A DNA stretch of 64,000 nt, from assembly GCA_020536535.1 (NCBI GenBank), contig JAHLWZ010000386.1:96308-160307 (forward strand). The letters are read 5' to 3'. Below the pieces are notes generated by a model. That model saw only the letters and a program-made list of their open reading frames with translations. It ran no database searches and was not told where the DNA came from. This document shows, one piece after another, positions 12,898 through 24,043 of the stretch. This DNA comes from Pelomyxa schiedti (lineage: Eukaryota; Evosea; Pelobiontida; Pelomyxidae). Both the position numbers and the translations under genes were made by a program. Position 1 is the stretch's first letter. Each line of letters starts with the position of its first letter.

Positions 12898-13900
12898 ATG
12901 AATCAGGACATTTCGAACACCAAACAAAGTCGTGTCGAAGAAGGAGCAGGGGAGTGGTGTCAACGGACGGCGGACCGAGTTGGTTTCGTGGAGACTGAAC
13001 TCGCAGTCGGCGAGCAAAATGGCGGCCCACAAGTGCGAATCCGGCTGATGGTCCGTGAGTCACTGCCTCCCCCAACGGAGGGGGATACTGAGGCAACGAG
13101 CACAGCCGATCTAGCACAGGACACCACCGGCCTGGACTTATGGGGCGCCGCCACGCGTATCCTCTGCGATTACTTGTGGGATGCGTCGCCATCACAGTCA
13201 CAATCGCAATCTCCCCTTGAGGTTCATGTGGCTGGCCTCAGGGTACTGGAGATCGGTTGCGGCCTCGGCGCCTGCGGCATCGTCGCGTCGCTTAAAGGCG
13301 CGTCGGCCGTACGGCTCACGGACGGCGAGGCCGTTGCCGTGTCCGCCGCGGCGCGAAACGTCGCGATTAACGGAATCCGCCCGGAGCTGGCGTCTTGTGG
13401 CATTTTGCGGTGGTGCAGGGACCAGGATTGTGACGCGGAGGAAGGCAATTTAACAGCACCGCCACGCGAACTGTATGATGTAGTTATGGGATCAGACCTG
13501 GCGTATGCCTTCCTACTTGTCCTGCTATGTTGGATTTCTTTTTATTTCTGGCCATAGTTATGTGAGTGGCGAGTGAATCATTTACCGTTGATACGAGTGT
13601 ACAAGTAAGGCATGAATTAATGGTTATGAATGTAGGTTTGCTACATGTATGGTGGAGCCTTTGATTGACACCGCAATGAGGCACCTGGCTCCGGGTGGAG
13701 TTTTCTTGCTAAGCCATGAAGTACGCAAATCCGTTTCACTTGTGCGCACTGGTTCTGGGGAAACCCAGGTTGTAGTTGATCCCACAGACACTGTTCTGGA
13801 CTACTTGCTTGATTACTGCGCAAAGAAAGGGCTGCACACGTCCACGGTGAGGCAATCCAACACTCCACCCGCGTTACTGCTCTACATCACGAGGCAATAA
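12898..13900 (+). CDS. METTL21-like class I methyltransferase
   Basis: A Rossmann-fold SAM-dependent methyltransferase, probably a protein-lysine methyltransferase of the METTL21/FAM86 type. SAM-binding motif I is [20 protein letters not shown] (about 13239-13298); the preceding [15 protein letters not shown] matches the family's (Q)xWxxAxxLxxYL element. A post-I acidic residue (LTDGE) and the MGSDLA element follow. One intron (13503-13635) restores [20 protein letters not shown] and a final beta-strand region. The frame is open back to 12625, but that part lies inside the divergent PMS2-like gene; the ATG at 12898 is the first outside it and is chosen. Its 5' neighbour is only 28 bases away, implying a shared promoter. 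Substrate unknown. Confidence 0.8.
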
Positions 13901-13901
13901 A
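13896..13901 (+). terminator. AATAAA polyadenylation signal overlapping the stop codon
   Basis: The methyltransferase stop TAA (13898-13900) lies inside AATAAA. The next gene's ATG is only about 60 bases downstream, so cleavage must occur in a very short 3' UTR. Confidence 0.5.
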
Positions 13902-13960
13902 AATCAACTTTTTTTTTTTTTGTTCGTTGATTTCACGGAAGCACGAGTTATTTTGGTGCG

Positions 13961-14532
13961 ATGACGTCGGCGCAACCACCTGGCAAGCCCAACGTCCCAG
14001 CGCTCCCCCTGACCGCTGGCACGCCCCACCCGTGGGACGAGGAGGAGGAAGCTGCAGCCGCGGACGCTGCCAGGAAGGCCACCGTCGCGGCAGCCCGTCG
14101 CCACGGCGCCGCCGCCGCGGACGACGACGACGACTTTGACGGGCCCAGCCCACCCCAGGCCAAGAACGGCGGCGTCGGCACCGCAGCCACCGGCGCCGCG
14201 TTCCGCGAGGACGACGAGGACGAGGACGCAGACGAGGGCGAGCAGCCAGGGCACAAGGACGGGGGCAAGGGACCCCTGACGACCAAGACTACGGCGACGA
14301 CGCTCGAGGTGTCGGCTGCCGGATCTGAAAGCAGTAGCAGCACCACCACCAACAACAATAATAATCAGCAACAGCAAACGCAACAGCAAACCAAGCCGAA
14401 ATTACTGCAAAGTAAGGTGGCGATTGCACCCCCTCTGCAGGCCATCATGAGGCCGGTTGTGAAGCTGAAAAGGCTTAACATGGACAAGATATCCAAGCTA
14501 TCAAAACAACGGCACGTGTCAATTGTCTTTTT

Positions 14533-14573
<41 letters not shown>

Positions 14574-17299
14574 GAACTACAATATTTACTAGATTTTATT
14601 TGAAAACCCAACAGTTTTTCGTGCTGAGGTTGTTTTTCTAACTTTTTTCTCCTAGGCCTCGTAATGTGCCGTCCACAGCAAGGTCACATCTGGAGTACAT
14701 GAAAGTGCGGGGTTTTTCCTTTCTCCCTGTTCCCCACCTTCCCTTAGATTTGTGTAGGACAATATATATGAAACTACAACTCCTGCCCAAATAGAAAATT
14801 TGCGTTTGGAAGCTACTGATCCTTTTATACGAAATCGCCCCAAGGGTAATACAAACAGACGAGTAAGCATTTTTTCCCCCTCATCTTCTTCAAAAAAGAT
14901 CACCTGTGATAGATTTTTGTCCTATCCTTCGTTGTGGTAACCCTAGCCTCCCTGGCAATGGTCTTCATATGCCTTGGTTTTGATGCGGCCTCCGTTTCAT
15001 GGGAACCTCCAAGAGGCGATGGCACTGTTGAAGAGCCGGATTTCAAACACTACACTGTATATGCTATGATTTATGCCATGCTCAATCCCACTCCTGACCA
15101 ATGTACTGGCCTTTTTTTTCTGAAATCTGCTAATATTCTACAGCCAGATCCGTACTTCAGTCAGTTATCAATATGATGGCTTTTATATTTGGTCTCCTAG
15201 TAACAATCATTGGTATCACCCTACAATTCGCTGCAGATCGTACAACGAAACACGTGCAAGCCTTGGTATCTTGTTCCTTCTACTCACAATGACTCATATT
15301 AGTATGAAGTTTTTTCAAGATAAATTTATCTTGTCCGTACTGGGCTTTTCGCTGCTTGGGAATGCTTTCGTTACCTGGGTGTATTTGGAACTGGGAGACC
15401 TACATTCTCCAAGAATAGCTGTTGGTTGAGCCGTTTATTTTGACAACACACTAATTTAATTTTGCAGTTTTATCTGTAATTATTTCCAATGTACAATTTG
15501 TATTGTTGTTTCCATTCTTGTCATACCTCTTCGTGTTCTTGGAGCCAGAGAAAGTTGCCAATAACTTGATGGAATCTGGTTTGAATGCTGCCATTCAAAG
15601 TATAAATGCATCTGGCCTCAATGACAAACAGATCATTTTCAACCAAGTATACAGTTTACTCAAAAACACCATCATGACAGTGGCTATAAGGTGCAGACAA
15701 CTTTGTCTATAGAGTACCTTATGGATGCCGCTATTTCGAGTATCAAAAAACGGCAAAGGAATGTCTCCGCAGAAATTGTTGATGCACTCTGTTCGTTTTG
15801 CATGCACTACCTTTTTTATATCAAAGACAATGTCAGGTTCCTTACAACAATACTCCTCCCTAACATCTCTAAGGCTCCTCCGAATTGGTTTTTTATTCCA
15901 ACATCAATGCAACAAAGCCCAGATTTCCTTATTCTGTGTGCGCCAAGTATCTTTCGCTTTATTCTTAATCGCCAAATAGGAGCTCAATCAGCATTCAGGA
16001 ACTAACAGACCGAAAGCTGTGGGTAGAATGGAAAGTTTTACGTCAATATCAAACCCTATTCAATGAGGTATGACACATATCAGATCAATTTTAATTTGGT
16101 AATGTTGCCCCTCCCCTTCAAATGAACAGGCCCTAAGGTTGTTCACTGAAACGTGTTACCATGTTTCTATCAACACAAGAATAATCGGAGAAACTGCTGC
16201 CATCAAAGCACAAACACGAGTTGTGGACCTCGTCATCAAATTTTTCAACACGTATTTGAGAGCTGGGATCAATGCAACTTCCACAAATCCAAATGCTGTC
16301 AAGGTAGTTTATAATTGCATGTTTCAGTACCGCCACTTCGCGGAATCTCTTTTGGATAAATCCGTTGGTATTAACCCCTTTCTTTCAAAGAAGAAAAATT
16401 GGTATTAACTTCCCCCAAGTAACTGAAGAAATTGCCCGACGAGCCATCAGGATAGCAAAATATCAGAGATACTACGCGCATTTTTGCCACACCAAGGGGC
16501 TGGGTTTTCTTGTGGAAACAGTTTCACATGACTTGAGGTTATTGTGTGAGTTTGCCTTCAGGGAAATCAAAGCTGTATGTTTTTAAGTACGCGCCATGTT
16601 CTTATGGTATTCATGTAGTTGCATCCCACTGATCCCCCTCTGGCATTCTTAGCTGCAACACATGAAAAACTATTGGGGGTCTGTAACCTTTTACAGTAAC
16701 ATACACTAACGCAGTCTCCAGGTTTTCTTGAGCATATCCGATTTCAATTTTGATAAAATGGAGCAAAAGCGAGGCATTTTGCAGTCACAAATCATTCTTG
16801 CAACGTTTTATCTTGCCGAAGGCAATTATGGAGCAGCAAGAAGGATTTTAGTTTCGGCTGATAGGTAAAATTTTCACGACAAATGTACATGCCCAATGAC
16901 ACGATAAAAAAAAAAAGGCAAGAGAACAAGATAAACTTACTGTCTCTGAAGGAAGAGCTCATGGGACCCACAACAAAAGAGTTCTGGGAAGTAAGTGAAC
17001 GAGCAACCAACTTCAACTATTTGGAGCCAGCCAGGAAAGACCAGCTAGAGACATTGTACGAAATGTTTTCATTCGACCCCACAACAAGTGATGTTACAGA
17101 CTACATGCACTCTCCAGGTTTAGAATTTCCCTTATGTTATTCTCAAACCCACTCTGATTCCATTGCCTTAGAGGGAAAGAAGCTGAAAGTACTGCAAGAG
17201 GTTACCAAATTTGATGACGAGATTGTTGAAACAAAGGCGGATTCCGATGAGGAGGTTCCTGATGAGGAAGAGTATGAATTGGCCGCTGGCAACCTGTGA
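13961..17299 (+). CDS. Multi-pass membrane protein resembling DUF2254
   Basis: At least ten exons. The N-terminal exon (13961-14516) is an acidic, Ala- and Gln-rich cytosolic tail. Exons then read FVVVTLASLAMVFICLGF (span 1), a loop, INMMAFIFGLLVTIIGITLQ (span 2), FADRTTKH-type segment, FILSVLGFSLLGNAFVTWVY (span 3) and NVQFVLLFPFLSYLFVFLE (span 4), followed by a long soluble, helical C-terminal half ending in an acidic tail at 17299. Four spans with a basic/polar segment after span 2 and a cytosolic half resemble the bacterial DUF2254 membrane family; this is a topology and pattern judgement, not a proven match. A 38-base T run sits in the first intron. If not DUF2254, it is an unknown transporter- or sensor-like protein. 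Confidence 0.65.
14535..14572 (+). repeat. Homopolymer: 38 consecutive T in an intron
   Basis: Pure T run inside the first intron of the DUF2254-like gene, in the polypyrimidine position before the acceptor. Similar but shorter T runs (in coding direction) occur in other introns in the window. Confidence 0.95.
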
Positions 17300-17682
17300 A
17301 TACAAACAAAACAGACTTAGAGCCAGTCTAACAAATTTTCCATCTTTCAATCACTTGTTCGAAACAATTGTTGTGGCAGTGGGCCGAAGGCAATGTTCAA
17401 CGTTTGTGTTGGCGTTTGAGCATGCGTCTTCGTGCATTCACAAACCTTGAGGAGCGTGAGGAAAAGGTGTCTGTCAGTGGCAACTAAACCAATTGTCAAC
17501 TTGTGCCCTTGATATGCGGTACCGCACTGCGATCTATTTTACGTTAGAGCGAGTGGTGATTGTGGCTATACATTGTTCCTGGTGTCTTCGTCTGGATACC
17601 TGTACTTTGTGAATGCGGAATTCTATAGCGAATGGAGCACACGGTTGCCCTGTGTGACCTGATATCCAAGCCTTCATCTCTT

Positions 17683-18856
17683 CTACTGCAGCTTTCGGTA
17701 GTCTTTTTCGTAGTTGCTTACCTTGGGAACACAAACAGTTAAATAAATATCGCCATTGATTAACTGCGATTTACGCATACCTGGTATGGCTGCTGAACTG
17801 TCCTGACCCATTAACGCGCTTGCAGAAGATGAATTCTCTGTGAATGCAGGAGTCACTTGAGCATCTGGAGAACTTGATGGAGGAGTTCCACCACCTGACT
17901 GGGGGGATGTTGCAGTTGTTGATAAATGCAACAAAGATGCGCAATTTGAATGCACAGTATTACACTGTGATAACTGTGCATTGATCATATTCCCCAACCT
18001 AAATGTGGTTACGAGAGCTGCCAATAGGAAAGAGTACATCAAACACTGGTTGCCTGATTCTTGGATAATATGCATCCATTCTGAGTACAATAACTTTATC
18101 AAGTTGGAATCCTGTAGAATACAATTTGTCAGGCAAAAACCAATGATTTATGTGGGTAATGGACCTGTCTAATTCTTTCAATAACTTTTGGCACAACAGA
18201 AGACCTCATGTGTTCTGGAACTTGCTCAAACTAACACGTGGTGAGTGTTGCCAGACAAGATTACATTCTACCTTGAGACCATCACCAATTAAGGATGTCA
18301 CTTCATTGAAGTTGACCGGAACTAGTGGAACGTATGAATCTCCATTTGTAATTTCCATCAACTTGTGAAAATCGTCAAGTAAGACGTTTATTGCTTCGCT
18401 GGCTGCCTGCACCGTCTCTGGCGAGACTTCTGTTACCCATTGGCATTGACTTGATTCGAGAGTCTCAATTTCCTTTTGTATCACGGCTTGCTCCTTAGGC
18501 AATGTCTCGCCTGTGATAGGAATATTCTGCTGTGACAGGCAATTGGAAGGGAGCGATGCGAGATTCGAAGTATCAGTCGGCACAGGCGCATTTGCCATAG
18601 CAGCCTCTTGATTGGTTGTAGAAGTCGTAATATTAGTCATAGTCATCGTCGTACTGTAGGTATTTCCATCTCCACTAGCCTCACCGGACGAGAACGTCAT
18701 CTGCGTCATCTGACCGACACCAGCGTTCAGCCCAACAACTTGTTCTCCGCCAGTGAAACACGTCTCTGTTGGATCTTGCTGTGCATATATTATATCTTGC
18801 TGGCAACAACAGTCAAGATTTCCACCGTATTGCGTCTGTACGAGATCTTGCTGCAT
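17683..18856 (-). CDS. Unrecognised Gln/Thr/Ser-rich protein
   Basis: The ATG at 18856 opens a long exon rich in Gln, Thr and Ser with a CCCQQ cluster, then a helical part (ASEAINVLLDDFHKLMEI) ending near 18260. Two further exons are supported by in-frame short introns and read through RSSVVPKVIERIRQ and LIKLLYSEWMHIIQ to a Ser/Pro-rich stretch (SPQSGGGTPPSSSPD) and a terminal YEKDYRKLQ before TAG at 17683. The helical core flanked by disorder looks like a nuclear or adaptor protein, but no family is recognised. A longer N-terminal reading (to 19045) exists but enters the promoter space of the divergent CWF19L1 gene and is not preferred. Confidence 0.6.
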
Positions 18857-19047
18857 GCGATTAAATTTTACAAAATGGTTTCTTGCAGAACAGGAAAAAC
18901 CCCACCTGTCTCTGACTAGTTCCCTGCTCAAAAAATAAAAAGAGAAAATTGCCGCCCGCACTTGCAACTTAATTAATTGAGAGACTGAGAATCTCTGGGT
19001 AGAGAGATTTTTCTTTTCCCTTTTTAATAGTTTCGCTCGGGGCACGT

Positions 19048-21906
19048 ATGGCTACCGAGTCTGTCAAAATGTACGTATGTTGTCTGTGTTGGTTGTGTTA
19101 GATCTCGTAACGCCACTGTAGTATCGTATTTGGATCTGTTCTCGGTCAATACGCCCGGTTCGTCGACCGGCTTCGCACTCTACACGAGAAGAATGGGCCG
19201 TTCGATGCCGCTTTCTGTGTCGGCAGTTTCTTCCCTGACGGAGACAGCGATTCGTTCACTACCTTTGTCAATGATACTGCGTCCCCAAAAGGTCTTTGAA
19301 TTTCTTCCTACTCTTTTCTTCATTCTATTGGGGCTATGATGATAAATATGACACATTTCTACGAGAAAAAGTAAACGAGAGGGATTTGGGTTGCAATGAT
19401 CCTACTTGATCTTATCTGAGGCAAATTCTTCATCTATCTACCTCTCTTTCTTTTCTATCCTCTTTATCTCTGCCAGTGATTAGAAATGAACTTTGAGCAA
19501 ACAGAAAACCCAAATCCTTCTCGTTCTTATGAAGATTTGAAAGCGAATCTGAGCCCCATAACTCTTTTTTTCTTTCTTATCCTTGTCTTTTTTCACTACT
19601 TATTCTTTGTTTCCTTCAGTCCCTGTACCAACATACATTGTGGGCGGCGGCAATAAACTGTTGGACACCATGCCCGAAGGCGGTAAACTGTGCTACAATG
19701 TATATTATTTAGGTTCCCCCCTCTAAGGAGACAAATGTTTAACATGGTACAGGAAAGCAAGGTATCAAAGATATACAAAGTCTCAGAATAGCTTTCCTCT
19801 CTGGGGTTCAAATGCCAGTACTTCATCTTAATCATTCTTCCATCTGCTTAAAATTCTACACAGATCCTACCAAGTATGGCATTAACGGATGAAATGGTAG
19901 AATCTGTTATCAGAATGGCTGATGGTTCTTCGGGAGTTGATGTCCTGCTCACTAACCAATGGCCTGAAGGCATATTAAATCACATCCAGTGCGTTCTTCC
20001 TATTCCATTTTTTGCTTAAAAATATAAGAGTACGGCCCCAAGGGACACTCTCCCCTGGATCAGATAAAGTTGCACGTGCAGTACAATTTCTGCGCCCAAG
20101 GTACGGTTTTGCCAAAGATTTTCCCTAACCTGTGAAAGATATCATTTTGCTTCAGGGGAATCAATTTTTTATCTCCGTCCACCTTATCAAAATACATGTA
20201 ATACACATTCTTTCAGTCATGACTGACCACCTCTAGATACTCCTAGTGGCAGTTCGAAATTTTTTACCACGCGGTTCATTGGACTGGCGAACTCTTTTAA
20301 TGAAGACACCCAAAAAGTAAAGATTTTTTTTATGCAGTTTATCTTACTCTTTTCCAGTATGTGTATGCTGTAAATCTTGTTCCCATTCACAAAATGCCTT
20401 CCGAGGCAACACAGTCCGGAATTACACCTTGCCCGTGGTTTGTGGTAATTTATTCGTCAGTTGAATTCATATTCTCATTTTATTTTCTTAGCAAGAGGAT
20501 CAAGGTACTGGGAATACCACTTTTGGTGGCTTTGTTCCTGGAAAGACACAACCTTTCCAACCATATGCCCCCTCAGAAGTACCTCCCAATCAACGGGCGC
20601 ATCTTCTACCAACTCCACCTCCCACTCAGAACCAGCACCAAGCACATTCATGCCCACCCACAGTTGAAGGATATCCCCAAAAAAGACCAAGAAATGAGGC
20701 TCAGGATTTCCATCACCCTCCCAGGGCACCACGTGTTTCCGGTGTGTTCATTGGGATACTACTTTCAATTAACATGGTTTAAGGTAATCGACCAACTGGG
20801 TGTTGGTTCTGCCTGTCTACGCCGCAAGTGGAGACACACTTAATAGTCAGTGTGGGTACACAAACGTATCTCACCCTGGCGAAAGGTGGTGTGGTACCAG
20901 ACCACACTTTAATAATACCCATCGCACATATCTCAAATTTTGCTAGTGCCCCTCCAGCAGTAGTTGCAGAAATGAATCAGTATGAATTTTTGTTACCATG
21001 AAAAGACTAAGAAAATTTCCGTGCTAGGTATGTTCAGGCACTTCGCGTTCTGTTTTCCAAGCAGAACAAATTAGTTGTTTTTGTCGAACGCTACATGTCT
21101 ACTCAGAGTCCAGCAACTCTGCATGCCCATGTGCAAGCAATACCATTCCCCATCCCTCAACGACACTCTGCAACCGAGTTTACTGATACTCTAAGGCACA
21201 AATTCCTGGAGATGTCCCGAAATCGGGGAGTTACAGTAACTCCTCTAGAAAATGAACATGACCAAGTACACCTTTTTCTTCCCCATATCTTTTCCTAATA
21301 GGTTGCTATGCACTTCAGAATCCTAGTCAATCATATTTAACTGTCAATCTGCCATCCACTACTCCAGCCGGTCAACTGTTTTACGGTGAAATTACTGGAG
21401 ATTTCCCTCTTCAATGGGCAAGGTTATTAGAGTTCTGTAGGTTTTTCCCATTAACAACATTTAGGGAAGTGGCTGTAGATATTTTGCGCACCCCAGAAAG
21501 ATATGATTGGAAGGCCTGTGTAGTCGGGTTAGAAGAAGAGAGGTTTTTGGCGGACTCGTTTAAAAACACCTTCGCGACTGTTGACTTTTCAGTGCAGCAG
21601 CCGGCGCCAGCACCAGCACCCCCTCCCCCCACAACAAAGGCCGCTACCGCGAAAGCACCTCCCCCCACAACCACCCAACCTGCCACATCAACCACTAATA
21701 CCACAACCACAACCACAACCCCAAGCAAGCCCACGGCCCCAATCACCAAAAGCCCTGCCATAAATCCAACCAGTACCCCCAAAAGTACTCCCCCAGTCAC
21801 TTCTATCAATACTCCCAAGAGTTCCCCTGTACACACTCCTGTATGCACCCCTCCTGCGAGTCCTCCCAAAAATGTACCTGTGGATGATCCAGACAGCTTT
21901 TTTTGA
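19048..21906 (+). CDS. CWF19L1: CWF19L1/Drn1 homologue (lariat-debranching partner)
   Basis: Matches the CWF19-like 1 layout: N-terminal metallophosphoesterase-like domain, then CwfJ C-terminal domains 1 and 2. After a 51-nt first intron the N-terminus reads IIVFGSVLGQYARFV and FDAAFCVGSFFPDG (the family's KIL.CGD..G and FD.LLCVG.FF). Next come VPVPTYIVGGGNK, then RPRYHFA, and TRFIGLANSFNEDTQKYVYA. The zinc/HIT-like CwfJ_C_1 part starts CWFCLSTPQVETHLIVS and includes the TLAKGGVVPDHTLIIPI segment (HIT-like). CwfJ_C_2 has GEITGDFPLQWAREV and RYDWKACV. Unusual is a C-terminal tail of about 110 residues, very rich in Pro and Thr, ending at TGA 21904-21906. In yeast Drn1 helps Dbr1 debranch intron lariats; the same nuclear role is likely here, fitting an intron-rich genome. 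Confidence 0.9.
19325..19565. repeat. Imperfect inverted repeat inside the longest CWF19L1 intron
   Basis: The intron from about 19296 to 19619 is several times longer than its neighbours. It holds GAGGGATTTGGGTT (near 19378) and its near reverse complement AACCCAAATCCTTCTC (near 19508), with weaker outer matching around GGGGCTAT and AGCCCCAT. A short decayed mobile element or a structural hairpin is possible. Confidence 0.45.
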
Positions 21907-21909
21907 AAC

Positions 21910-21915
21910 AATAAA
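21910..21915 (+). terminator. AATAAA polyadenylation signal for CWF19L1
   Basis: Lies 3 bases after the CWF19L1 stop; the convergent gene's stop is at 21957, so the two 3' ends share about 50 bases. Confidence 0.55.
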
Positions 21916-21956
21916 TAGAGTTTTATGATCCCTCATTGAACAGTTTTTGGTTTTGG

Positions 21957-23750
21957 CTATTTTACTGGAACAGCACGGATTGCAAAGAGGTCGCCTCCTG
22001 TAGTTTTGTAAGTGTGAGGATGGCTATTGATAGGAAAGTGCAGTACCTTTGCCCATAACGTTGGCGTGGACGTGTTTCCCACCAGCAGTGACATAAACAA
22101 TCCCAGCTGGAATAAGGATTATGAGAGATGTTGGTTGTGGTGGGAAGGCATATACTTTTTTCATCTTCAGATATGTCTAGTGTGAACATTGAGCCGGGAG
22201 TTGTTTGCGTGAAGAAGGGGGATGCCGTGTCCCTGTCAAACAATTGAATTTGTGGAACGCTACCTAAAGGAAAAGGGGTTACTCATCGCTGTTAAAAGGT
22301 ACCTGTACCAGTGGTGTCACCCCAAGAGGCAACGGCGAATACAGTCCCGTCCCGGGTAATTCCAACGCACCAAGGTGCATCCTGACCTGAGCCGGTATCT
22401 TGAAACAGTGTCAAAAATTCGGATATGGTCGCACTGTAGTTATACCAACTGCTGTCTTGTAACTCCACATCGGCGTGTTGGTTCCGGTTTTTAGGTCCCA
22501 GATTGACCAGCTGTTTTGCTTATAAGTTCCAGTGAAGTACGTGACAACCTGCGAATATGTAAGTTATGACGACCATGTAACTATGTTCAAACCAAGGTTG
22601 AGGAATCAGCAGATATGGCGCAGGCACCAACGTACCACCCTGGATTGACTGAGGTCCACAGAAGCTCGTAGGTTTGAGTATTGGTATTCCACTTGAGCAG
22701 CTCGAAAGTAGAGAATCCATAGCTAAGGACATCAACAGTTAATTTAGCCGGCATATAACCCAATTACCCACCCAATGTATGAACCATCGCCGCTCATGCA
22801 AAGGGCGTCTGTGCTGAACCCGAAGTCTTCGTCCATTAACAGGGTTCCTGAGTCAGTGTTGATAACAACCAACCGCGAGCCTGCAACGTAAGCCAATTTA
22901 TCTCCACTTGTTGTCAATAATACTTCACGAACTGAAGTCAAATTTTCAGAGTCATAGAACTGAGGGTTACTGAGATCCCCTTCGAAAAAATCAGAAGGCC
23001 AAAGAACGTATGGCAACATACCATCCACAAACCAATAGGCACGTGCGTTGTAGGAGTAAGCATCAGGGTATACAGTGACAGCAGCACCAATTAGAGTCTT
23101 ATCTGCTATCTGAATAGCGTGCTTAGCCTGACCACCTAATAGTCGGTTATGTTAAGGAAATGGGACAAGGAAAGCACGTACCATCAGCAGGTGAAGCACG
23201 GCCAGGGACCGTGAAGGTTTGATCTGGTTCAGTGGAGGACACACTATTCCACTTGTAAATTCTGTCACAAAGTAAGCTAATAGAAAACAAAAGTGGGTAA
23301 TACTGTGTGGTCATTGTGGCAGAGATATAACCGATGGCAGCAAATTCTTCTATAGTTGGGTTTCCGCAAACTTCAACATCTTGGTGCTCCCAGACTAGGG
23401 AAGGAGTACCATCCCCAGAAAGAGATGCAGCTTCCAAGTCTGAAACAATTTAGACAGCACGAAAACGTCATATAGTATGATTTGTATCTTTGAAAAAAAA
23501 AAAAAAAAAACGAACCGCACTGATTGACGTCATTGTAACCAGCACCAGCGACGGAGTAAGTCAAGTCCGAAATGGCACATGATTCATAAATCGCACTACA
23601 CGAAAAAAGGGCTTGGACTGAGAATAACAAAACAAACGGGGCAAAACTTTGTGCGAACCTGTCATGATTATGGGTCCATAGCAGCTCCCCAGCATATTGC
23701 AGGGCGCTCACGGCACCAACCAATGCAACCGCAAACAAACACCACTTCAT
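21957..23750 (-). CDS. Secreted beta-propeller-like protein
   Basis: The ATG at 23750 starts a signal peptide (KWCLFAVALVGAVSALQ). Nine or so short exons follow. Repeating blade-like patterns are visible: DSGTLLMDEDFGFSTDALCMSGDGSYIGW (here described by its ends DSGTLL and SYIGW), KWNTNTQTYELLW, SWSIWDLKTGTNTPMW and GDLFAIRAVPVK at the C-terminus before TAG. The alternation of four-strand units with W...D patterns resembles PQQ/WD-type propellers found in secreted proteins of amoebae. Several Cys are present, consistent with export. No enzyme motif is seen. Converges with CWF19L1 (51 bases between stops). Fold call moderate, function unknown. Confidence 0.72.
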
Positions 23751-24043
23751 TTTTGTTTAGGATTTCGTCCGTTGAGCAGTTGAATCTGCGAGGGATCTGG
23801 ATCTTTACGATACCCAATTTTGGGTTCAGAGAGGCAGGGGACGCGGGAAGGGAATTCCCAGAGTGAAATCTTACTTGGAGGACTCGGTGTGAGTAAAGAC
23901 CATTTCCCTTGCACTCCCCGAAGAGACTCGTAGTTCCTTTTAAAGAAGAATTGCATAAAAAAAGTCTCAAATCGAAACGAAAAAAAAACAAAAAAACAAA
24001 CACTAAAACACAACGCAAAGGGATAAATTACGCATATACGCAA

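Noticed and set aside
21411-21936. Minus-strand Gly/Val-rich frames
   Set aside because: Antisense of the Pro/Thr tail of CWF19L1.
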